From contig CANJKZ010000774.1 in assembly GCA_947471745.1 (NCBI GenBank), positions 2,400,001-2,464,000 on the forward strand: DNA of 64,000 bases. The letters are read 5' to 3'. Shown here in pieces: positions 42,398 through 52,793 of the stretch. A program made the position numbers and the translations under genes. The notes beneath the pieces are model-generated. The model saw nothing but the letters and a program-made list of their open reading frames with translations, was not told where the DNA came from and searched no databases. The first letter of the stretch is position 1. The number at the start of each line of letters is the position of its first letter. The DNA is from Closterium sp. Naga37s-1. Taxonomy: Eukaryota > Streptophyta > Zygnematophyceae > Desmidiales > Closteriaceae.

Positions 42398-43901
42398 TCA
42401 CGCAGTGAGCAAGTGAGACAAAGTAGGCACAAGGCCTAACACAGTAGAGAAGCGCTGATGATCACCAGGCGGAAGTGCCTTGGTGAATATATCATCAGTG
42501 TTGGCCCTAGTAGCCACGTACGCAAGACAAAGCTGGCCATGCTGTTGCAACTCTCGAGCAAGGAAGTATCGTAGAGCAATGTGCTTCGTTCTGTGCTCCA
42601 GTCTATGCTCCTGACACAAGGCAATCATGGCCTTGTTGTCTACGTACAGAACTGGAGGCGAACGACGCTGCTCTCCCAAGTCAGTCAGCAGGTAGGTGAG
42701 CCAGCGTAGCTCCTGTGCAGCCATGGCCTCTGTGTAGATCTCAGCCTCACAACTGGAGCTGAGAACCGAAGACGAGCGGGTAGACCGCCAGGAAACAGAG
42801 CCGGAACCGAGGCTGAAGGTGTAACCTTGTGATGACCACTGCGTAGCTGAGTCGTCAACCCAAGAAGCGTCTGCGTGACCAGTGAGGACAACTGGACCCC
42901 ATCCTCCAAGCACGAGCCCCGCGCCCGACATATTGCACAAGTAACGCAGTACCCTCTTCGCAGCATCCCAGTGCACCTTTCGGTGCCTACCGGGAGCCAC
43001 GTAGCGAGCCAGGAGGCTGAGAGGGTACGCGAGGTCAGGTCGTGTGCAAGTCATCAGGTACATGAGGCAACCCACAAGCTCTGGGTACGGACCACTCGGC
43101 TCTACAGACTCGTCCGAAGGTGGAGCTGAGAGCGAGTGGCCGGTAGACAGAGGAGTGGGCTGTGGCGAGAAGAACTGGAAGCCAAAGCGCTGACGGACCT
43201 GGTGCACCATGTGTGACTGAGTCAGTGTGATGGTGCGCCGTGCTCTGTCCCAAGTGACCTGCAAGCCAAGATAGCTGCGCAGTTCACCCAGGTCAGTGCA
43301 GGTGTGTCTCTTATGCAGCTCTGACTTCACAAGGATCAGTGCCTCAGTGTCAACAGTGGCAAAGAACAGGTCGTCGACGTAGACGAGAACGTAGAACGGC
43401 GGCAGTGACATGTCGGTGCGTAGAAACAGCGACGGGTCAGCAGTAGAAGGAGAAAACCCCAAAGCCGCAAGTGTAGTCCTCAGTGTGTCGTGCCACTCGC
43501 GAGGCGCCTGGCGGAGACCGTAGACTGACCTGCAGAAAACAAACCAGTGAAGCCAGGTGGGCGGCGCAACCAGATCTCCTCGTGCAGGCTGCCCTGCAAG
43601 AAAGCTGTACTGAAGTCCAGAGAGTGCAACTCATAGTCACGATCAGCAGCGACGTGCAGCAACACCCGAAGAGTAGTCATCTTCGGGGTGGGGGAGAGGT
43701 CTGGAAGTAGTCGACCCCCTGTCGCTGACTGAAGCCTCTAGCAACGTAACGCGCCTTGAAGGCAGGCGGAGAACCCGGCGGCCGCTTCACCCTGAAAATC
43801 CACATGCCGTCAACTATGCTCGCCCGAGACGCGGGAACTGCGTCGACGTAGGTGCCTGTGGACTTCCACGATGCCATCTCGGCATCCATGGCTGCCTGCC
43901 A
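42398..43901 (-). pseudogene. element C reverse transcriptase and RNase H
   Basis: After the TAG at 43904-43902 the frame reads MDAEMASWKSTGTYVDAV, VKRPPGSPPAFKARYVARGFS, then a one-base deletion (QTSPPPRR) near 43696. The next frame has MTTLRVLLHVAA and FLQGSLHEEIW, with an in-RT deletion near 43535 (FSAGQSTV). The last frame, to TGA at 42398, has YVDDLFFATVD, LGLQVTWD, GHADASW, SSCEAEIYTEA, YVDNKAM and DDIFTKALPPGDHQ. Catalytic boxes are kept but the frame is broken twice. Confidence 0.85.
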
Positions 43902-45777
43902 CTAAGAGGAGTAAGGACCCGTAATCGCCTCTGCATAAGAGCGCGGGGTCGGGATGTCTGGTGCATCCGGGTATCCCACAGGATCAAGCAGCATGGAAGC
44001 GAAACGAGGTACAGCAGCTGCAAGACACTCAAAGTCCTCCTGCCTGTCCTCAAGGACGACCGTGCCAAGAGCACACTCACCCCCGACGGACGGAGGACTG
44101 GCACACTCAGACTCAGCAACAGGAGCAGTGGTGTAGTCTAGACGACATGCAGCAGCAAAGTCAACCAGCTCAGCAACGAGGGCAGACGAAGCAGTGGACT
44201 CAAAAGAAGGGTCAGTGACAACAGTGGCGAGGAGACGAGAGACTGTGGGACTGGCAGCACGAGCGCGGTCAGACTCAGGGTCAGAGACGGAAGGAAGAGA
44301 GGACTCAGGTAGAGGCGGCAGAGGAACACGCAGTGGAACAGAGGAAGGACAAAGTGCCATAGCGTGTGTGCCCGGGACAAGAGGAGGACGCGACAAGGAA
44401 TGCGACGACCAATGCGAGCAGGCAAGGCAGGACGAGACGCAGGCTCACGACGCTCTGTAAGACCGTCGGTCTCCTCAGCATAAGGAGAAGGAGCAGGCAG
44501 TGGGGAGGCTGGCTGTAACGGTGGCTATGACTGGTCAGGCGGTGGACATAGTAAAGGAGGAGTAAGGCCTGTAGAAGACGGGACTACAAGAACCTGCTGA
44601 AGCAGGGGAATGAAGTACGGTCATGGCCGCACAGTGCCCCCAGCACCAGTACCACCAGACACATCACCGCTAGCTCCAGCACCTCCAGCTCCAGGGTCTC
44701 CCGCGCCTGTGCCTCCAGCTCCATCGCCAACAGATCCATCTCCTCCAGCTCCAGCGCCACCAGCGCCAAGGCCTCCAGCTCCACCAGCTCCAAGCTCCAG
44801 AGGGTCTCCAGCTCCAGTGCCCCCATCACTACCAGTCCCGGCAGCTCCAGTACCCCTGGTACGAGCACCTCCAGGACCAGGAGCTGCAGCACCTCCGGTA
44901 CCACCAGCTCCAGCAGAAACTCCAGCACCTCCAGCTCCAGTGTCTCCTGTGGCAGAGTATCCAGTTCTGGCAGCTCCACTCTGAAGGCGTATGCGCTGAG
45001 TAAACCACTCGTGCAGCTGCTGCGGGGAGAGAGGCTCCGGCGAGGGAGACAGTCGTGGCGACGCACCTGCAGGAACTCTAGAGGAAGCAGTACCCCAAGG
45101 CCCAGCACCCCCAGACTCAGCACCCCCAAGCTCCACACCCTCAGGCTCAGTACCCCCAGCCTCCACACCCGTAGGCTCAGCACCTCCAGGCTCCGCACCC
45201 CCAGGCTCAGCACCCCCAGACACGGCCCCCTCAGACTCAGCACCCCCAGGCTCCGCACCCCCAGGCTCCGCACCCCCAGGCTCCGCACCCCCAGACGCAG
45301 CACCTCGAGCAGCACCTGAGTCCACAGCTACCTCAACAGGCACAGTACCATGGAGAGGGTCTACCTGAGACACACCTGAGGGAGCAGGACCCTGGGGGGG
45401 GAGGGGGTCTACCGGAGGGGGACCTGGAGCAAGGAGGAGCGGCGGGGGTGGGGGAGGGGCAGAGCGGTAGGGGAAGAGATGGTAAAAGGGAACCGACTCG
45501 TCAAACGTGACATCCTGAGAGGGGAAAACACGGCACGATGTGGGGTGGTAAAACTGCCAGCCAGGCGCATCAGGGGGAAAGCCAAGGAAGACACAGGGGA
45601 TAGCGCGGCGGAGAGCTTGTCCGCGGACGTATCGCAAACAAAGGCACAATAGCCCCAGACCCGGAACACCGACACATCGCCAACCTCCCCCATCTAACAC
45701 AGTGTCGGCGAAGTCTCTGGCAAGGAGAGACGAGGCTAGAGGTTGAGCTGATGTGCAGTGTACCGGACCGCAAACGG
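43902..45777 (-). pseudogene. element C integrase C-terminus, linker and pre-RT segment
   Basis: The frame near 45630-44621 reads IPCVFLGF, GWQFYHPTS, FYHLFPYRSAPPP, then a GGAEP/GGAES array (~45320-45080), a Gly/Ala array (~44960-44640) and VRP. A shift separates it from the pre-RT part 44396-43902 (SRLLATVVTD, ECALGTVVL, DIPTPRSYAEAI, GPYSS), which ends in TAG instead of CAG. Copy 1 of the left part is 5866-6683. Confidence 0.82.
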
Positions 45778-46850
45778 TCACAGAAAATGGGGAGCAGCCA
45801 CATGGATCATGGAGGTACGAGCGACCTCCATGACTAAGCCTATGCGGCGCTCAGCAATCCCATTTTGCTGAGGAGAGGCCGGAGGCGTGAACGACTGGAG
45901 AATGCCCTCCCCACGACAAAAGTCCCGCAAGAGGTTGGAGGAGAACTCACCACCTCTGCTAGAGTGCAGACGCAGGACAGGAAGGTCCTCGTGGAACCGC
46001 TCGCGGAGCTGGAGACGGACTGCGCGGGTCCAAGAGATCAAGACATTAGGGACCTCACCCTTGCTGCGCAAGGGGAAGACCGTGGTGTAACACGTGTAGT
46101 CGTCAACAACCAGCAGAAAGTAGCGCTCGCGGCCCGGTCCACTGACGCGGGCTGGGCCCCACACATCCATGTGAAGAGTCTGCAGGGGAGCACTCGTCGG
46201 GGGAAACGAGGAGGAGTGAGGAGCGGCGTGCTGCCGCCCCTCGACGCAAGGAAGGCAGGGCGGGGCAGGCCAGGGCGGGAGGGGAGGCAGAGACAAGGAG
46301 GCGTGAGTGCATGCCACGATGGCGTGGCAGGGAGGGGTGACCAAGGCGGTGGTGCCACAGGAGAGTCTGGTGCGACAGGAGGCGACACGAGCAAGGGGGT
46401 GCTACCGGATCTGACGCGGACACCTGGGCAGACGCAGCTACCTGAGGAGGCTCAGTAGCCAATGTGTACAGACTCGACCTAGGCCGACGAGTGAACATGG
46501 CCAGGTGGCGGCCCGTTCGTGTACACGTGCAGATCGACACACGTTGACCATCGCGTCCTGGAGGGAAGTGGTACTCACCAAGTTCGTAGAGAACGAGGGG
46601 AGGTGAAGGCCTGACAGTGAGCTGGACGGAACCGCCGGACACGGAAGAACAGTGGAGGAACGGGCAACGACTGGGCCCCCGGAAGGGTCAGCCAGTCTGT
46701 CCGATACAGGTGAAGAGAGAGGAGTGAGGGTGGTGCTGTCGCGAAATAAACAGCGTGAGGCACCTGACTCAAGTGTAAAGGTGTGCAAGGCCTCAGCAGG
46801 CGCAGTACCAAGGAGAGCACACTCACTAGACATACCTGTGTACCTGTGCG
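45778..46850 (-). pseudogene. element C protease and integrase
   Basis: Protease motif is LESGASRCLF: the catalytic Asp is Glu. A deletion near 46845 joins the knuckle region (YVIRT) directly to SSECALLG, so most of the knuckle is gone, and another near 46550 breaks the GAG-pre-integrase part. The integrase frame 46344-45778 has CLPCVEG, HMDVWGP, HSSRGGEF (second catalytic Asp changed to Ser) and PQQNGIAERR. The copy cannot encode active PR or IN. Confidence 0.82.
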
Positions 46851-46952
46851 AATGACATACGGGAAGCTACCACTCCCCCCAGACGCCCCACGCTGAGAAA
46901 ACCACTCACGAAGCTGCTGGGGCGACGGGGTCTCACTCTGACGTTGCTGCTG

Positions 46953-47957
46953 CTACCTCTGGCCATCTCCCGAACCTCCACGCTGAGTAGCTCCAGCCCT
47001 ACCGCCACCACTCCCACTGTCGCCACTACCGCCACCCCCACCGCTGCCACCACCGCCTCCACCAAAGCCCCCACTCCCGCCACCACTCCCACTACCGCCA
47101 CCACCTCCACTGCCTCCACCACCTCCACTGCTGCCCCCACCACCACCCCCGCTGCCAACGCCACCACCCGTGCCACCCTTGCCCTTGCTGCTGCGGCACT
47201 TCGCACAAGCAAAAGCAGCCCCGACGTCCTCAGCACCAAGGACGTCAACAGTAGCAGCAGAGGCGTAGGAGGGGGCAAGGGGGGAGGGGGAGCACCCCTC
47301 GAAGAAGGGCGTGCGCGGAGTGCCACGAGCAGCACCTACAGCGACTACACTAGTCTCAACTGCAAGGAGGTGCTGCTCGAGTAGGTCAACAGTGAGGACT
47401 GTGGGGTCAAGTGAGAGAAAGTGGTCCCTGACACAGCGAAGAGAGTCAGGGAGGCGGGTGACTATAAAGTAGAGAGTGATGAACATCGGGGGCTGGTTCC
47501 TAACAAGGAACTCAGCTGGGGCGGCAGCGCGGTAGCGAGCATCGCTAGTGCGAAGGTGGGAAAATAGGTCCTCTACTGTGGCAAAGGCGGACAGCTCAGG
47601 AAACAGGTAGGGAAGTAGAAGACGGCCTAGAGCAGCAGTGGCAGGCGAGGAGGAACGGGCGACTACAGTGTCGTAGAGTGCCTGTGCTGTCCTGTGCTGT
47701 CCGAAGTGAGCGCATTCGGCTAATGGCAGGTGGTTGCGAATGGCTAAGCGAGCAGCAGCGTCACGAGTAAGCCACTGTGAGCGAGTCGCACTGTCAGCTG
47801 TGGCGGGAGGGGCGGGAGCGGCACCAGACGTGTGGTCAAACAACGAAATGCTGTCCCTAGAGTCGCTCAGTAGGTACAGCTGCAGGTCGTCGAGCCACGT
47901 GTCAAACTGGATCGGGGGGCCCTCATGATTGAATGCGAGAACGCGGAGAGAAGCCAT
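46953..47957 (-). CDS. Gag of short-LTR Copia, open frame (element C)
   Basis: 335 codons from ATG at 47957. MASLRVLAFNHEGPPIQFD, LQLYLLSDSRDSISLF, ATRSQWLTRDAAARLAI (CAG kept at the Gln that is TAG in H and E), LAECAHFGQHRTAQALYD, FPELSAFATVEDLFSHLRTSD, FITLYFIVTRLPDSLRCV and FFEGCSPSPLAPSYAS are followed by a Gly-Ser tract of ~90 residues. The frame stops just after the tract (GSGDGQR), before the knuckle, so it gives a Gag without its nucleic-acid-binding C-terminus. It is the longest open N-terminal Gag of the minus-strand copies. The protein would form the particle shell; the Gly-Ser tract is probably a flexible spacer. Confidence 0.7.
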   Translation of the reverse strand: MASLRVLAFNHEGPPIQFDTWLDDLQLYLLSDSRDSISLFDHTSGAAPAPPATADSATRSQWLTRDAAARLAIRNHLPLAECAHFGQHRTAQALYDTVVARSSSPATAALGRLLLPYLFPELSAFATVEDLFSHLRTSDARYRAAAPAEFLVRNQPPMFITLYFIVTRLPDSLRCVRDHFLSLDPTVLTVDLLEQHLLAVETSVVAVGAARGTPRTPFFEGCSPSPLAPSYASAATVDVLGAEDVGAAFACAKCRSSKGKGGTGGGVGSGGGGGGSSGGGGGSGGGGGSGSGGGSGGFGGGGGGSGGGGGSGDSGSGGGRAGATQRGGSGDGQR

Positions 47958-48444
47958 AGCGGTACAGCACGCAGGGCGGGCATAGGCCAGGCAGCGCAGG
48001 GAACAGGGCAGGCAGCAGAAAGGGGGCGGGTAGCAGGCTGCAAGAGGCAGTGCGCAGGCTGCAAGAGGGGCGGCTCGAGGGCCTAGGGGCGGCCGGCGGG
48101 CCTAGGGGCGGCGGGCGGGTCGCAAGGGGCGGCACGCGGGGCTGGAGGGGCTGCGAGAGGGCCGCAAGGGGCGGCTAGCAGGGCAGCAGGGCCGGCTAGG
48201 GGGCCACCAGGGGCGGCACGCGGGGCTGCAAGGGCGGCTCGCGGGCTGTAGGGACGAGGGGCGGGCCGCAAGGGGCGGCGCGGGGGCGGGCTGGGGTCGA
48301 CGGGTGGGCCGGGGCCTAGGGGCGACGGGCGGGCCGGGCTAGGGTCAACGGGCGGGCTGGGCCTAAGGGCAACGGGCGGGCGCGCGGGGCAGCAGGGTCG
48401 ACGGGCGGGCCAGGGCCCAAAAAAAAATCGGTCCTAACGAAGGA
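47958..48444 (-). repeat. element C leader: short minisatellite
   Basis: About 490 bases of GGGCGGC..GGGCCTAGG and GTCGACGGGCGGGCC units, shorter than the other leaders (0.8-1.3 kb). GGTCCT/AGGACC hairpin and oligo-T lie at its start near the primer site. Confidence 0.7.
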
Positions 48445-48590
48445 CCTGCTCTGAAACCATGTCAAACTAACGAACGAGAATGAATGCATTGAGCAGAAGT
48501 TGGGTACAAGTACTAACCCTAATTGGGTTGTACCCAATATGGGCTACCCCACTATAGCCTACACAAAGTAAGCAGTATAACATTCCGACA
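48445..48590 (-). repeat. element C primer site and 5' LTR (131 bp)
   Basis: Primer site TGGTTTCAGAGCAGG (48459-48445 on minus), LTR 48460-48590 ending (plus strand) CATTCCGACA. The right flank TCTGG is D gag. The homologous Gag site in B holds the partial solo LTR 26406-26523. Confidence 0.82.
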
Positions 48591-49580
48591 TCTGGCCACC
48601 GCCAGAACCTCCCCGCAGAGTAGCTCCAGCCTTATCGCCACCACTCCCACTGCCGCCACTACTACCACCCCCACCGCTGCCACCACCGCCGCCACCAGAG
48701 CCCCCTCTCCCGCCACCACTCCCACTACCGCCACCACCTCCACTGCCTCCACCACCTCCACTGCTGCCCCCACCACCACCCCCGCTGCCACCGCCACCAC
48801 CCGTGCCACCCTTGCCCTTGCTGCTGCGGCGCTTCCCACTAGCAGAAGCAGCCCTGACATCCTCAGTACTAAGGACGTCAGCAGCAGCAGCAGAGGCGTA
48901 GGAGGGGGCAAGGGGGGAGGGGGAACACCCCTCAAAGAAGGGCGTGCGAGGAGTGCCACGAGCGGCACCTACAGCGACAACACTAGTCTCAGCTGCAAGG
49001 AGGTGCTGCTCGAGTAGGTCAACAGTGAGGGCTGTGGGGTCAAGTGCGAGAAAGTAGTCCCTGACAGCGCGAAGAGAGTCAGGGAGGCGGGTGACTATAA
49101 AGTAGAGAGTGATGTACATCAGGGGCGGGTTCTTGTCAAGGAACTCTGCTGGGAGGGCTGCGCGGTAGCGAGCATCGCTAGTGCGAAGGTGGGTAACGAG
49201 GTCCTCCACTGTGGCAAAGGCGGACAGCTCGGGAAACAGGTAGGGCATTAGAAGACGGCCTAGAGCAGCAGTGGCAGGCGAGGAGTAACGGGCGACTACA
49301 GCGTCGTACAGCGCCTGTGCAGTCATGTGCTGTTCAAAGTGAGCGCATTCGGCTAACGGCAGGTGGTTGCGAATGGCTAAGCGAGCAGCAGCGTCACGAG
49401 TAAGCCACGGTGAGCGAGTCGCACTGTCAGCTGTGGCGGGAGGGGCGGGAGAGGCGCCAGACGTGTGGTCAAACAACGAAACGCTGTCTCTAGAGTCGCT
49501 CAGTAGGTATAGGCGAGCCAGGTGTCGAACTGGATCGGTCAGCCCTCATGATCAAACGCGAGTACGCGGAGAGAAGCCAT
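48591..49580 (-). pseudogene. element D Gag, N-terminal and Gly-rich parts
   Basis: ATG at 49580-49578 (MASLRVLAFDHEG), then TGA in place of Arg, and a deletion near 49520 removes part of LDDLQLYLL. The frame 49476-48591 is open: RDAAARLAIRNHLPLAECAHF, FPELSAFATVEDLVTHLRTSD, MYITLYFIVTRLPDSL, FFEGCSPSPLAPSYAS, Gly-Ser tract, GQM, then C. No TRIM is found at the start codon, unlike B. The rest of D pol is absent from this arm. Confidence 0.82.
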
Positions 49581-50438
49581 AGCGGCGCAGCACGCAGGGC
49601 GGGCAGGAGCCCAGCAGCGCAAGAACAGGTCAGGCAGCAGCAACGGGCGCCAAGCGGGCTGCGAGTGGCGGCGCGCAGGCTACAAGAGGGGCGGCTCGCG
49701 GGCCTAGGGGCGGCGGGCGGGTGGCAAGGGGCGGCGCTCGGGGCTGCAAGGGCTGCGAGAGGGCCGCAAGGTGCGGCTAGCAGGGCAGCAGGGGCGGCGA
49801 GAGGGCCACCAGGGGTGGCGCGCGGGGCTGCAAGGGCGGCTCGCGGGCTGCAGAGGTGAAGGGCGGGCCTGTAGGGGCGGCGTGCGGGGCCTGGGGTCGA
49901 CGGGCGGGCCGCAAGGGGCGGCGCGCGGGGCAGCAGGGGCGACGAGCGGGCCTATAGGGGCTGCGCGCGGGGCCTAGGGTTGACGGGCGGGCCTGCAAGG
50001 GTGGACGCGCGGGGCCTACGGTCGACGGGCGGGCCTGCAAGGGCGGGCGCGCGGGGCCTAGGGTCCACGGGCGGGCCTGAGGGGGCGGGCACGTGGGGCT
50101 TAGGGTCGACGGGCGGGCCGTAAGGGGTCGACGGGCGGGCCTTCAAGGGCGGGCGCGCGGGGCCTAGGGTTGACGGGCGGGCCTGAGGGGGCGGGCGCTT
50201 GGGGCCTAGGGTCGATGGGCGGGCCGCAAGGGGTCGACGGGCGGGCCGCAAGGGGCGGGCGCGCGGGGCCTAGGGTCGACGGGCGGGCCGCAAGGGGCGA
50301 CGCGCGGGGCAGCAGGTGCGGCACGAGGGCTGCAGAGGGCGGCGCGTGAGCCAGTAGGGCGGCACGCTGGTAGGGCAGAGCAGCTAGTGGGGCAGCTCTG
50401 TGGTGGGCCCTAAAAAAAAAATCGGTCCTAGCGAAGGA
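49581..50438 (-). repeat. element D leader: minisatellite
   Basis: Same unit types as the B leader (27822-28769), with different numbers of units. Hairpin GGTCCT/AGGACC and ten T lie next to the primer site. Confidence 0.7.
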
Positions 50439-50528
50439 CCTGCGATGAAACCATGTCACAAGAATGAACGAGAATGAATGAACTATGAAAGAGTTTGGTA
50501 CAAGTACTAACCCTAATTGGGTTGTACC
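50439..50528 (-). repeat. element D primer site and half 5' LTR
   Basis: Primer site with two changes (TGGTTTCATCGCAGG), LTR 50454-50528 ending in GTACC, where E starts. A short piece of the other half (AGCAATATAACATTCTGACA, plus strand) is at ~57440-57459 beyond E. Confidence 0.78.
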
Positions 50529-50701
50529 TGTCAGAACATTATATTGCTTGCTTTGTATAGGCTCTAGTGGGGTAGCCTATAAGGGGTACAACCCAATTAG
50601 GGTTAGAACTTGTACCCAACTCTTTGCTAGTTCATTCATTCTCGTTCATTCACTTGACATGGTTTCAGAGCAGGTCCTCCGCTAGGACCGTTTTTTTTTT
50701 T
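50529..50701 (+). repeat. element E 5' LTR (131 bp), primer site, hairpin and oligo-T
   Basis: LTR 50529-50659 (TGTCAGAA...CTTGACA), TGGTTTCAGAGCAGG at 50660, GGTCCT and AGGACC around a CCGCT loop at ~50673-50689, and eleven T at 50691-50701. Confidence 0.83.
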
Positions 50702-51492
50702 CCTTGGGCCCACCACTGCACTGCTCCTAGCGACCCTCGTGTCGCCCCTTGGCCCGTCGGCCCTAGGCCCGTCGCTCCTAGCCCGGCCCGTAGGCCCTAG
50801 CCAGAGCGTCCCTAGGCCCGTTGTCCCGGCCCCTTGCCCCTAGCCCGCGCACCCCGGCCCGTGGACCCCTAGCCCGCGCGCCCGGCTTCGTCGACCCCTA
50901 GCCCGCGCGCCCCGGCCCATCGACCCCTAGCCCGCGCGCCCGGCCCCGTCGACCCCTAGCCCTCGCGCCCGGCCCCTTCGTCCCCTAGCCCGCGCGCCCC
51001 GGCCCCGTCGACCCTAGCCCGCGCGCACTAGCCCCGTCGACCCTAGCCCGCGCGCCCGGCCTCGTCGCCCCTAGCCCTCGCGCCTGGCTCCGTCGTCCCT
51101 AGCCCGAGCGCCCCGGCCCCGTCGACCCTAGCCCGAGCGCCCCGGCCCCGACGAGCCCTAGAGCCCCGGCCCCGTCGACTCCAGCCCGCGCGCCCCGGCC
51201 CAGTCGCCCCTAGCCCGCGCGCCCCGGCCAGTCGCCCTTAGGCCCCCGGCCCCTCGCTCTCGGCCCCGCGGCCCGTTGCCCTTAGGCCCCCCCAGCCCCT
51301 CGCTCTCGGCCCCGCGGCCCGTTGCCCTTAGGCCCCCGGGCCCGCTGCCCCTCGGCCCCACGGCCCGTAGCCCCTAGGCCTCTGGCCCGTTGCCCCTAGG
51401 CCCCGCGGCCCATTGCCCCTAGGCCTCCCCCCTGCCCGTTTCTCCTAGCCCCATGGCCCGTCGCCTCTGCCCGCCCCACGTACTGCGCTGCT
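50702..51492 (+). repeat. element E leader: minisatellite
   Basis: GTCGACCCCTAGCCCGCGCG-type units then CCCTTAGGCCCCCGGCCC-type units, the same order as in the H leader but ~180 bases shorter. No gene seen. Confidence 0.72.
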
Positions 51493-52793
51493 ATGGCTTC
51501 TCTCCGCGTTCTCGCATTCGACCATGAGGGTCGGCCGATCCAGTTTGACACGTGGCTTGACGACCTACAGCTGTACCTCATGAGCGACTCCCGGGACAGC
51601 GTTTCTTTGTTTGACCTAGTGTCTGGCTCTGCTCCTGCCCCTCCCGCCACAGCTGACAGTGCGACTCGCTCATAGTGGCTTACTCGCGACGCTGCTGCCT
51701 GCTTAGCCATTCGCAACCACCTGCCGTTAGCTGAATGCGCTCACTTCGGACAGCACAGGCACTATACGACGCTGCCGTCGCTCGTTACTCCTCGCCTGCC
51801 ACTGCCGCTCTAGGCCGCCTGCTACTGCCCTACCTGTTCTCCGAGCTGTCCGCTTTTGCTACAGTAGAGGACCTGGTGTCCCACCTTCGCAGTAGTGACG
51901 CTCGCTACTGCGCTGTTGCCCCAGCTGAGTTCCTTGACAGGAACCAGCCCCCGATGTTCATCACTCTCTACTTTATAGTCACCCGCCTCCCTGACTCTCT
52001 TCGCTCTATCAGGGACCACTTTCTCTCCCTCGACCCCACAGTCCTCACTATTGACCTCCTTGACCAGCACCTCCTTGCAGCTGAGACTAGCGTATTTGCT
52101 GTAGGTGCTGCTCGTGGCACTCCGCGCACACCCTTCTTTGAGGGGTGCTTTCCTTCCCCCCTTGCCCCCTCCTATGCCTCTGCGGCTGCTGTCGACGTCC
52201 CTGGTGCTGTGGACGTCGGGGCTGCTTCTACTAGTGCGAAGCGCCGCAGCGGCAAGGGCAAGGGGGGCAGGAGTGGTGGATGTGGTAGCAGGAGTGGTAG
52301 TGGGGGCAGTGGTGAAGGTGGTGGAGGCAGTGGAGGTGGTGGCAGCAGTGGGAGTGGTGACGGGAGTGGGGGCTTTGGTGGCGGCGGTGGAGGCAGCGAT
52401 GGGTGTGGCGGTAGTGGCGGTGGTGGGCGTGGAGGCGGTCGGACTGGAGCTCGGGGTGGAGGCTCTGGAGGAGGCCAGAGGCAGCAGCAGCAGCTTCAGA
52501 GCGAGACCCAGTCGCCCCAGCAGCTTCGTGAGTGGTTGTTTCAGCGTGGGGCGTCTGGGGGTAGTGTTAGCTGCCCGTATGTCATTCGCACGGGTGACCG
52601 TGCTGATCAGACATGCGGGAGGCCTCACACTCAGCGCCGCTGCTTCTACCGCCTCGACGACGCTTGGCGTACTGAGTTTGGTGACGAGGTCGGGCGCCCC
52701 CGCTGGGCAGACCTGTTTCGGGCTGGAGTTGCTATCTTTGACCTAGACTTTGATGTTATTCAAAGGTATAGAGGCTGCTGCTCTAGGTGCTAG
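51493..52793 (+). pseudogene. element E Gag
   Basis: ATG 51493; same protein as H Gag with TAG at 51673-51675 for Gln. A 10-base deletion near 51755 (one GACAGCACAG unit) shifts the frame. The rest is open to 52793: FITLYFIVTRLPDSL, FFEGCFPSPLAPSYAS, Gly-Ser tract (~52270-52450), wide knuckle C-X13-C-X3-H-X4-C (~52575-52645) and FDLDFDVIQ. The frame then changes through a deletion of about 70 bases. Confidence 0.83.

Larger units (their letters stand above)
6684..44719. repeat. complete unit of the 38,036-bp tandem duplication
   Basis: Its length equals the offset between the two matching ends. It starts in the RNase H tail of J and stops in the Gly/Ala linker of C. It contains the left part of B with A, K and the TRIM, then H with G, the low-GC island, and the 3' part of C. 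Only the last ~6.7 kb of the neighbouring unit is in the window, so whether K, G and the TRIM are also in that unit cannot be seen. Confidence 0.65.
42193..48590 (-). mobile_element. element C: short-LTR Copia, 5' LTR present, 3' LTR lost
   Basis: On the minus strand: 5' LTR 48460-48590, primer site, leader, an intact Gag frame, broken pol, and most of the 3' UTR up to ~42193, where it meets the low-GC island without polypurine tract or LTR. On its right the 5' LTR abuts D gag (TCTGG at 48591), so C was inserted in D. Confidence 0.85.
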
